Below are positions 57,405-64,000 of a DNA stretch of 64,000 nucleotides, in pieces. The position numbers and the translations under genes are program-made. The first letter of the stretch is position 1. Each line of letters begins with the position of its first letter. This stretch comes from RPQJ01 sp963793675 (lineage in GTDB: Bacteria > Pseudomonadota > Gammaproteobacteria > Steroidobacterales > Steroidobacteraceae). The notes beneath the pieces were generated by a model. It saw nothing but the letters and a program-made list of their open reading frames with translations, had not been told where the DNA came from and did not search any database. Location: NCBI GenBank assembly GCA_963793675.1, contig CAWCBA010000004.1, positions 186,001 through 250,000 on the forward strand, in the 5' to 3' direction.

Positions 57405-57839
57405 TCAGTCGTCGCCGCCCTCACGGCCGTGGCCCTTGCTCTTGCCGTTGCCATGCCCGTGTTCCGAATCGTGATCGTCGCTCTTGCCGCGAGCGTAATT
57501 CTCGTGCTGCTGGTAATACGGCACGTACTTTGTCTGGTACCAGTCCTCGCGCACGAAGTAGACCGGCTGGCCGCACGCGCCATACTTGCCGCAGTGCTTG
57601 CTCCAGTGCTTCTCGTGGCCCGGCGGCACGCGCAGGTAGATCGGCTGCAGCTGGACCACTTTCGGCGGACGCTGGACCCAGACCGGCTGGGCATAAATCA
57701 CCGCCGGACGCGGAAATTCGCCGATGTTGATCTGCCCGTAAAAGCCGGGTTGGCTGATCCCGATCGAGGCGCTGACGTCGGTGCCGAAGGCCGGAACGGC
57801 GACACCCGATGCGATGAGGACGGCAAGCAAGCGTTTCAC
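57405..57839 (-). CDS. Exported His/Gly-tailed protein of unknown function
   Basis: A 144-residue exported protein. The GTG at 57839 has an AGGAG site and gives a signal peptide (VKRLLAVLIASGVAVPAFG). The mature part has the motif GFYGQINIGEFPRPAVI, aromatic WVQRPPKVVQLQPIYLRVPPG, two cysteines in KHCGKYGACGQPVYF and a final tail alternating Asp, His, Gly and Lys (DDHDSEHGHGNGKSKGHG). The tail could bind metal. The function is not known. Confidence 0.75.
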   Translation of the reverse strand: MKRLLAVLIASGVAVPAFGTDVSASIGISQPGFYGQINIGEFPRPAVIYAQPVWVQRPPKVVQLQPIYLRVPPGHEKHWSKHCGKYGACGQPVYFVREDWYQTKYVPYYQQHENYARGKSDDHDSEHGHGNGKSKGHGREGGDD

Positions 57840-58082
57840 GGATGTTCGCTCCTGTGTGATCGTTCGAGGCCTGGATGGCCCCGACGCCCGGACTCTCGGG
57901 TCCATAGCATGCTAGCGATGGCTCGCAGCAAGTCAGCAAGATCATCGCCAGACTGTGAACCGGTGCACGGCCTCGCCCCATGCCGACCTCAAATCGGCGC
58001 CGTAGCGACGTCCCGACTGTGACGCGCCGGACCGGGCGCAAGCGCTGTCCGCTTCAGGACGCGCGGATTGCGGATGGGTCCG

Positions 58083-60323
58083 TCAGTGCTGCCAGTTCCG
58101 CACCCGCTCCTCGGGCCGCGATCCGGCCAGCGCCTGCCGTTGCCGCACACGCGCCACGTCCATCAGCATGCGGCCTGCCCAGCGGTACACATTGTTCTCC
58201 TTGACGGTGCGTCGCATGAGCCGCATGCGTTGCCGCCGTTCATCGCGTGACATCTCGAGGGCGACGCGCATCGCGTCCGCCGTCTCGCCAATGTCGAACG
58301 GATTGACGAGCAGTGCCTCGACGAGTTCGCGTGACGCGCCGGCAAATGTGCTCAGGATCAGTACGCCGTCCTCGTCATCGCGGGCGGCGACGAATTCCTT
58401 GGCGACGAGATTCATGCCGTCATGCAGGCTGTTGGCCACGCAGAAGTCCGCGGCCCGGTACAGCTCGAACACCTGTGCCGGCTCCTGGTGCTCGCCGACC
58501 AGCACGACGGGCCGCCAGTCGGTCCTCCCGAACTTCTCATTGATACGCTCCGCCTCGGCCAGCGTCTGCTGCTGCAGCGCCTGGTAGGCGGGCAGCCGGC
58601 TGCGCGACGGTGCGGCGACCTGCAGCAGCGTCATGCGGCCACGCCACTGCGGTTGCTCGTCCAGGAGCTTCTCGAGCGCCAGGAAGCGCTCGACGATGCC
58701 CTTGGTGAAGTCCCAGCGTTCCAGGCCAATGCCGAGACGTACGTCGTCGCCGATCCCGTATCGACGCCGCACCGCATCGCGCGCAACCGGAACCTCCGAC
58801 TGCGTCGCCAGCCAACGCGGTGGCCATTCGATCGAAATGGGATACGGCACGACTCGACAGACGTGACCCTGGTGAGTCACGGTCATGTGCTCATGATCGA
58901 TCTGGCACTCCACGTGCCGGTCCACGGTCGCAAGAAAGTTCTGGCAGTGATACCGCGTGTGAAAGCCGAGTATGTCGGCACTCAGCATGTGCGTCAGCAC
59001 CTCGCGCTTCCACGGACAGACGCCGAAGGTTTCCGCATTTGGCCACGGAATGTGCCAGAACAGCGCAATCGTCGCTCCTGGCTTGCGCGCGCGGATCAGT
59101 CGCGGCAACAGGGCGAAGTGAAAGTCCTGGATGAGCACGACCGGGGATTCACCGGCCGCCTCGGCTGCGACCACCTTGGCAAATTTCTCGTTGACGGCCT
59201 GGTACGTGATCCAGTCCTGCTCACGGAAGGCCGGGCGCACGTAGGCGAGGTGGCACAACGGCCACATGCCCTCGTTCGAGAAGCCGTAGTAATAGCCGTC
59301 TTCCTCCTCCGAGGTCAGCCATACACGCCGCAACGTGTACGCGGGATCGTCCGGAGGAACCTGCACGTGATCATTCCTGTCCACGAACCTGCGGTCCTCG
59401 GAGCCGCTGCCATGCGCGACCCAGATGCCGGAACAGGCGCGCACGATCGGCTCGAGTGCCGTGACCATGCCGCTCGCCGGCACCTGCACGACCGGCCGTC
59501 CATCGGGACCACGACTGTGGATGTAGGGCTCGCGGTTGGAGACCACGACCAGCGGGCAGGAGCCCAGATGCTCGCGGGCGACCTGCTGCAGCGCCTGAGG
59601 CGTCCAGTTCTCGTGGAACTCGATTTCGAGGCGCTGGCTCTTTTCGATCTCGCGCAGCAGTTTTCTCACGCTGGCGAGCACCGGCTGGGTGGACCGCGGC
59701 GAGATCGCGTCATCGAGGAACCGGCGCGACCGGATGTCGCCTAGCAGCACCTTGAGCGAACGATTCAGGATGAACCGGATTACCAGCCCGCCGAGGAGCC
59801 CCAGCACCCCCACGGCGAGCACGGCAAAAGCCAGGACGAAATTGCGCACCGTGGCCTGTCGCCTGTCGATGAAGCCCAGGTCGTGGACCAGCAATGCACG
59901 ATAGGATTTTGCAGCAGGGGGTCTGATCGTGAACGCCGATACTTCGATCAATCCAGACGGTATTCGCGTGACGCTCGAATTATCGACAAGCGCCGTCGCG
60001 GGTGAATCGCAGGTGACGCCGGTCGGCACCAGGGCTGTGGCATAGACCTTTGCACCGCTCGTGTCGCAGATCAGGACCGCCAGCAGGCGCTCGTCACTGA
60101 CGATATTCTCGAGGTAGGTCGCCAGGCGGGCAGTCTCCTTGCGCTCGAGCAGGTCGGTCAGCGGCGCCTCTATCGAGTTCATCACCAGTCGGGCCCGCAT
60201 TTCGATGTCCGAGCGGAACCAGTCCGTCAGGATGTGCTCGATGTAAGGCACGCCGATGAAAGCAATGATGCAGAGCGCCGCGCCGATCGGCATGACGTAG
60301 CGAACTAGAAACGATCGGATCAC
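58083..60323 (-). CDS. otsA: Trehalose-6-phosphate synthase with N-terminal membrane sensor
   Basis: A 746-residue protein. Residues 1-30 form a membrane helix (YVMPIGAALCIIAFIGVPYIE) and a periplasmic loop continues to a second helix at about 155-180 (VLAFAVLAVGVLGLLGGLVI). The GT20 domain occupies about 290-735: VSNREPYIHSRG, the substrate regions LFWHIPWPN and GLERWDFTKGI, and the donor-binding NSLHDGMNLVAKEF. It makes trehalose-6-phosphate from UDP-glucose and glucose-6-phosphate. The membrane sensor may control it by turgor. The GTG at 60323 overlaps the mscS stop (GTGA). Confidence 0.9.
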   Translation of the reverse strand: MIRSFLVRYVMPIGAALCIIAFIGVPYIEHILTDWFRSDIEMRARLVMNSIEAPLTDLLERKETARLATYLENIVSDERLLAVLICDTSGAKVYATALVPTGVTCDSPATALVDNSSVTRIPSGLIEVSAFTIRPPAAKSYRALLVHDLGFIDRRQATVRNFVLAFAVLAVGVLGLLGGLVIRFILNRSLKVLLGDIRSRRFLDDAISPRSTQPVLASVRKLLREIEKSQRLEIEFHENWTPQALQQVAREHLGSCPLVVVSNREPYIHSRGPDGRPVVQVPASGMVTALEPIVRACSGIWVAHGSGSEDRRFVDRNDHVQVPPDDPAYTLRRVWLTSEEEDGYYYGFSNEGMWPLCHLAYVRPAFREQDWITYQAVNEKFAKVVAAEAAGESPVVLIQDFHFALLPRLIRARKPGATIALFWHIPWPNAETFGVCPWKREVLTHMLSADILGFHTRYHCQNFLATVDRHVECQIDHEHMTVTHQGHVCRVVPYPISIEWPPRWLATQSEVPVARDAVRRRYGIGDDVRLGIGLERWDFTKGIVERFLALEKLLDEQPQWRGRMTLLQVAAPSRSRLPAYQALQQQTLAEAERINEKFGRTDWRPVVLVGEHQEPAQVFELYRAADFCVANSLHDGMNLVAKEFVAARDDEDGVLILSTFAGASRELVEALLVNPFDIGETADAMRVALEMSRDERRQRMRLMRRTVKENNVYRWAGRMLMDVARVRQRQALAGSRPEERVRNWQH

Positions 60324-61216
60324 GCCTGCGTCCGTGCAACCGGAAATGCAGGGGCTTTGCCGTCCTTGCCGACGCCCGCATACACCGTCAAGTGCGGGAA
60401 CGGGATTTCGATGCCGGCTGCATCGAAGGCGCCTTTGAGGCGTCGCAGGTATTCCCGCCGGACGTTCCATTGCTCGAGCGGGCGCACCTTGAAGCGCCCG
60501 CGCAGGACAATGGCGGAGTCGTCCCAGCGCTCGACGCCCGCGATCTCGAATCCGGCGAGGATCCGGTCGGCGAACGCTGCGTCCGCGGCGAGCCCGCCGG
60601 CGACCGTCCGCATGACATCCAGAGCGGCATCGATCTCCTCGCGATAGGCGATGCCGATGTCGACGACGGCGTATGCGTACCCACGGCTCATGTTCGTGAC
60701 CGTCGAAATCAGTCCATTCGGAACGAAGTGCACGTTGCCGTCGTAGTCACGCAGTTGCACATAGCGTAGCGTCATGTCCTCCACGAGGCCGGTCTTGTCC
60801 GCGACCTGCACGACGTCGCCCTTGATGATCTGGTTCTCGACCAGCAGGAAGATGCCCGTGAAGTAGTCCTTCACGAGACTCTGCGCGCCGAATCCGACGG
60901 CCAGGCCGACGACGCCGGCGGCGCCCAGGATCGGGGCGACCGAGACGCCGCATTCGGCGAGCACGAGCACGCCGCCGATGAGACCGATGACGACGGTGGC
61001 CAGGTAACGGAACACGCGGCCCAGGGTTTCGGCGCGCCGCACCTCCTCCGCGCCATTGATCCTGGCGGCAATGCGCATGCGAAACGTGCGAATCAGCCGG
61101 TTCGCCACGGCCTGCGCAATCCAAGTTCCCGCGACGATCAGCACGATGCGCACCAGGGTGGCCGCGGGCCCGTGCCAATCGTCGAAGTAATTCAACCAGG
61201 TGTCGATGGAGTTCAT
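60320..61216 (-). CDS. Small-conductance mechanosensitive channel (MscS family)
   Basis: A 298-residue channel: three membrane helices with the pore helix region GLAVGFGAQSLVKDYFTGIFLLVENQIIKGDVV, then VEDMTLRYVQLRDYDGNVHFVPNG and VRREYLRRLKGAFDAAGIEIPFPH, the MscS beta and lower domains. It opens under membrane tension to release solutes in hypo-osmotic shock. It lies between the two trehalose genes and overlaps otsA by four bases, so synthesis of the osmolyte and its release valve are made together. Confidence 0.92.
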   Translation of the reverse strand: MNSIDTWLNYFDDWHGPAATLVRIVLIVAGTWIAQAVANRLIRTFRMRIAARINGAEEVRRAETLGRVFRYLATVVIGLIGGVLVLAECGVSVAPILGAAGVVGLAVGFGAQSLVKDYFTGIFLLVENQIIKGDVVQVADKTGLVEDMTLRYVQLRDYDGNVHFVPNGLISTVTNMSRGYAYAVVDIGIAYREEIDAALDVMRTVAGGLAADAAFADRILAGFEIAGVERWDDSAIVLRGRFKVRPLEQWNVRREYLRRLKGAFDAAGIEIPFPHLTVYAGVGKDGKAPAFPVARTQA

Positions 61217-61371
61217 CGGATAGTACTGTCCGTCTTCAAAGCATGGTCTCCCACGGGCGGCTCAGGCGCAGTGCGCTATTGCTGATGCCGACCTGGCTGT
61301 ATGTCTCACGAGATCCCCGTCGCGAAGCTCCCGGCCGCTCACGGCACGCTCGAGCCCGGGCCGATCCGGAC

Positions 61372-62115
61372 TCATTGCGGCGGCACCCCGGCATCTGCCA
61401 GTTTTTCCAGAAAGTTGCGCACGTCCCGCGGATCGGCGACTCGCAGCATCGCGTCAACGCGGTCGCCCACGGCGACAGACAACCCGCCGACACGTTCCAC
61501 CACTTCAAGCGCTTTCTCATCGGTCACGTCGTCCCCGATGAAAATGGGCCGTCGTCCCTTGAATGGCGTCTCGGCCAGGAACTCGAGAATGGCATCAGCC
61601 TTGTTCGCACCCGGCAGTCGCAGCTCGACGACCATCCGGCCTTCGAGCAGCGCAAGCCGGCCGGCGACGGAGCTAAGGATCGAGCGCGTTGCTGCCTGGA
61701 CCCGGCTTTCAAGATGCGGAGCCTGGCGGTAGTGCAGTGCAACGGACAGGCCTTTGTCTTCGAGGATCGTGCCCGGAAGACTGTCCGCAAGCAGCTTGAG
61801 TCTGTCGCGTGCCTGCGCGACGGTGGCGACATCGGAAGCGTTCTGGCTATGCCAGCGCCCCTGCGAGTCCCGGCGCTCGAGCCCGTGCACGCCCGCGGCC
61901 GCCCATCGATGCGGACCGAAGAGTCGGTCGAGGTCCACGATCGGGCGGCCGCTGACCAGTGCAACCGCTCCATCGAGGACGGTACGAAGACGCGCGAGGA
62001 GATCCTGCAGGTCCGTCTCGACCTGCACCGAGTCCGGGGTCTCAGCTATGTCAAGCAGGGTGCCGTCGACGTCAAGAAAAAGGCACCACGGCTGGTCGCT
62101 AATACGCCACTCCAT
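61372..62115 (-). CDS. otsB: Trehalose-6-phosphate phosphatase
   Basis: A 247-residue HAD-family phosphatase with the nucleophile motif LFLDVDGTLLDIA, VALVSGRPIVDLDRLFG, LEDKGLSVALHYRQAP, ELRLPGANKADAI and the metal-binding IFIGDDVTDEKALE. It removes phosphate from trehalose-6-phosphate to give trehalose. The start is the ATG at 62115. It is the first gene of otsB-mscS-otsA, 155 bases from mscS. Confidence 0.92.
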   Translation of the reverse strand: MEWRISDQPWCLFLDVDGTLLDIAETPDSVQVETDLQDLLARLRTVLDGAVALVSGRPIVDLDRLFGPHRWAAAGVHGLERRDSQGRWHSQNASDVATVAQARDRLKLLADSLPGTILEDKGLSVALHYRQAPHLESRVQAATRSILSSVAGRLALLEGRMVVELRLPGANKADAILEFLAETPFKGRRPIFIGDDVTDEKALEVVERVGGLSVAVGDRVDAMLRVADPRDVRNFLEKLADAGVPPQ

Positions 62116-62297
62116 CGTTCAGGTTTTTTTCGGTGCGCTCGCACCAGGGTGGTGAGATCGGACGATCGCGGAACAGGCCTACTCACCGTTGGGCAGGCGT
62201 CACACGCCGATCGTCCGTCTCGATGGAGTAGTCTATGTGTGTCGGTGACGGGCCTGTAGTGAGAAATCGTCACCCCATTGATGAGTCAAACTCACAA
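62116..62297. promoter_or_regulatory. Divergent region between otsB and LysR gene
   Basis: About 180 bases serve two opposite genes. On the otsB side, GGTGC and GCACC around a short loop (about 62132-62146) form a hairpin next to a T7/A7 run just upstream of the otsB start, possibly a leader structure. LysR regulators often bind such divergent gaps; no clear T-N11-A box could be fixed. Confidence 0.35.
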
Positions 62298-63293
62298 ATG
62301 CCCCGGTCTCTTCCGCCGCTCAATTCGTTGCGAACTTTCGAGGTGGCTGCCCGACTTGGCAGCTTCACGAAGGCTGCGCGCGAGCTGAACGTGACGCCGG
62401 CCGCGGTCAGTCACCAGATCCGTGGACTGGAGGAGTACCTCGGCGTCACCTTGTTCAGGCGCACCACACGCAGCCTGGCCTTGACGGCCCAGGCGGCAGC
62501 CGCCGCGGAAACCCTGCACGAGGCGTTCGATCGTATCGGCCAGAGCGTCGAGTTGCTGCGCGCGAGCGGCAAGACCGGCAAGAGCGGTGCACTCTCCATC
62601 AGCGTCACCCCGGCCTTCGCCACCCGCTGGCTGGTCGCCAGGCTCCCACGGTTCAAGAAAAAGCACCCACGCATACACCTGCGCATCGTCGCCAGCCCAT
62701 CGCCGGTCGACTTCGACCAGGAAGACGTCGATGTTGCGGTTCGTATGGGTCGCGGCGGCTTCGCAGGGGTGATCGCGATCAACCTCTTCCACGAGTGGCT
62801 CGCTCCAGTCGCAAGTCCGGCCTTCTTGAGGCAGAACATTCTGCGCAAGCCAGCTGACATCAACCGCGTTCCGATGCTGCACGACAATTCGATACGACGT
62901 GCCGGCCGGCCCCACGCCTGGCAGGAATGGTTCCGGATCGCAGGCGCTCCGCTGATGGAAACGCGCCGGGGAACGCAATTCGACGACGGCCACCTGACGT
63001 TGCAGGCGGCGGCGGCCGGAGGAGGCGTGGCGCTCGGACGGCTCGTCTACGCCGTAGATGATATTGCGGCGAAGCGGCTTCGTATCGCGCTGCAACCGGT
63101 AATCGAGATGGACATCGCGTACTACCTGCTCATCCCGGAGTCGCGGGCGAAACTGCCCGCCGTGGTCGCCTTCCGCGCGTGGATCGAGGCGGAAGCCGCC
63201 GTCTTCCGGCGCGACTTCGAGAAACTTGTTCGTCGCAGCACGATCAAAAGCAACAGTGCCCGGACGCCGGTCCGGCTAAACATTGGAAAGTGA
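62298..63293 (+). CDS. LysR-family transcriptional regulator, GcvA-like
   Basis: A 331-residue regulator. The N-terminal winged helix is LPPLNSLRTFEVAARLGSFTKAARELNVTPAAVSHQI, with the effector domain from about residue 95 (LSISVTPAFATRWLVARLP, DVDVAVRMGRGGF, LFHEWLAPVASPAFL, RRGTQFDDGHLTLQAAAAGGGVALG), the GcvA subgroup pattern. The ATG at 62298 is chosen because the helix-turn-helix begins right after. sodB follows 14 bases later. Its effector is unknown. Confidence 0.9.
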   Translation: MPRSLPPLNSLRTFEVAARLGSFTKAARELNVTPAAVSHQIRGLEEYLGVTLFRRTTRSLALTAQAAAAAETLHEAFDRIGQSVELLRASGKTGKSGALSISVTPAFATRWLVARLPRFKKKHPRIHLRIVASPSPVDFDQEDVDVAVRMGRGGFAGVIAINLFHEWLAPVASPAFLRQNILRKPADINRVPMLHDNSIRRAGRPHAWQEWFRIAGAPLMETRRGTQFDDGHLTLQAAAAGGGVALGRLVYAVDDIAAKRLRIALQPVIEMDIAYYLLIPESRAKLPAVVAFRAWIEAEAAVFRRDFEKLVRRSTIKSNSARTPVRLNIGK

Positions 63294-63307
63294 ACACGGA
63301 GACAAGC

Positions 63308-63895
63308 ATGGTTATCCAGTTGCCGACACTGCCTTACGACCGCGATGCTCTCGCGCCTTACATCTCGTCCGAGACCATCGACTTTCATTACGGGAAACAC
63401 CATCAGGCCTACGTCACGAACCTGAACAAGCTCATCAAGGGTACGGACCTCGAGAACGCAAGCCTGGAGGAAATCGTCCGCAGCTCATCGGGCGCGGTGT
63501 TCAACAATGCTGCCCAGGCCTGGAACCACGCCTTCTACTTTGAGGCGCTCTCACCGCGAGCCGGTGGCCAGCCGGACGGCCGCCTGCTGGATGCGATCAG
63601 GTCCTCGTTCGGCAGCTTCGACCAATTGGTCGAAGCTTTCACCAAGGTGGCCCTCGCGACGTTCGGGTCCGGCTGGGCGTGGTTGGTGCAGCGCGAAACC
63701 GGTGAACTGGCGGTGATCAGCACGTCGAACGCGGCTACGCCTGTCGTCGGCGGCGACCGGCCCCTGCTGACCTGCGACGTGTGGGAGCACGCGTATTACA
63801 TCGATTATCGCAATGCCAGGGCAAGCTACGTGGAGGCGTTCTGGAAGGTCGTCGATTGGCGCGTCGTGGCATCACGCATGTCCGTCCCGGATTGA
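63308..63895 (+). CDS. sodB: Superoxide dismutase, iron type
   Basis: A 195-residue cytoplasmic enzyme that converts superoxide to peroxide and oxygen. The metal ligands can be seen: His27 in FHYGKHHQAYV, His74 in AAQAWNHAFYF, Asp157 and His161 in DVWEHAYYIDY. The AAQxWNH segment supplies the Gln typical of Fe enzymes, rather than the Mn pattern. The ATG at 63308 has a GGAG site. It could be cotranscribed with the LysR gene. Confidence 0.94.
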   Translation: MVIQLPTLPYDRDALAPYISSETIDFHYGKHHQAYVTNLNKLIKGTDLENASLEEIVRSSSGAVFNNAAQAWNHAFYFEALSPRAGGQPDGRLLDAIRSSFGSFDQLVEAFTKVALATFGSGWAWLVQRETGELAVISTSNAATPVVGGDRPLLTCDVWEHAYYIDYRNARASYVEAFWKVVDWRVVASRMSVPD

Positions 63896-63930
63896 GCCCA
63901 CACCTTTCTGCGCGCGCGGCGCGGACTTTT

Positions 63931-63994
63931 GCCTATACTCGGCACGGCACGACCGGCTCGAACAACACTCAGGGGCTCCGGAAGGATAACAACG
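63931..63994 (+). promoter_or_regulatory. Candidate promoter and ribosome-binding site at right edge
   Basis: TATACT near 63937 looks like a -10 box, without a clear -35 box. Further on, GGAAGGATAACAACG precedes the ATG at 63995, a good ribosome-binding site for a gene beyond the window. Confidence 0.4.
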
Positions 63995-64000
63995 ATGCGC
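63995..64000 (+). CDS. Start of a gene cut by the right edge
   Basis: Only ATGCGC (Met-Arg) lies inside the window, but it follows a strong GGAAGGA site. No product can be named. Confidence 0.35.

Overview
This is GC-rich DNA (roughly two thirds G+C), packed with genes, from a Gram-negative heterotroph. A TonB-dependent receptor, several outer-membrane barrels, Tat and Sec exported proteins, TRAP transport, NadA/NadB, an Fe-type superoxide dismutase and a GcvA-like LysR regulator all point to Pseudomonadota, most likely a gammaproteobacterium. The species cannot be fixed from sequence reading alone. No rRNA, tRNA, CRISPR array, IS element or phage gene was seen.

Layout. 0-4 kb: the start of a P-type ATPase, a YkgJ-type Cys-cluster protein and small envelope proteins. 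4-9 kb: a saccharopine-dehydrogenase-like reductase, a MAPEG protein, an S10 carboxypeptidase and an ECF sigma factor with a zinc-type anti-sigma factor, which converge on doxX and a bufA1-type bufferin precursor. 9-19 kb: nadA-nadB, a TonB receptor with a TPR-sulfotransferase, and a methylthioadenosine salvage operon (mtnP-mtnA-class II aldolase). 20-22 kb: bufA2-bufB-bufC, a second bufferin locus with its MNIO modification enzyme. 22-31 kb: a flavodoxin-like protein, a TRAP transporter, a permease and a zinc-uptake cluster. 31-53 kb: a long plus-strand run of peptidases, two class III aminotransferases, an aldehyde dehydrogenase, a two-subunit CoA-transferase, a permease, an enoyl-CoA hydratase, an acyl-CoA ligase, a cytochrome c-PQQ dehydrogenase and DNA polymerase X. 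53-64 kb: a penicillin-binding endopeptidase, a GGDEF-EAL protein, the osmotic operon otsB-mscS-otsA, a LysR regulator and sodB.

The most interesting system is the bufferin regulon. Both precursor genes, 11 kb apart and on opposite strands, have the same promoter-like motif: TGTAA, exactly 18 bases, then CGACTAA. The ECF sigma factor and a Cys/His anti-sigma factor lie beside the first locus. Only the second locus has the modification genes, so one BufB/BufC pair may serve two different precursors.

About 27 apparent single-base frameshifts interrupt otherwise well-conserved genes, most of them between 22 and 54 kb. They look like sequencing or assembly indels rather than decay. Frameshifted genes are therefore given as whole genes, with the break points noted.
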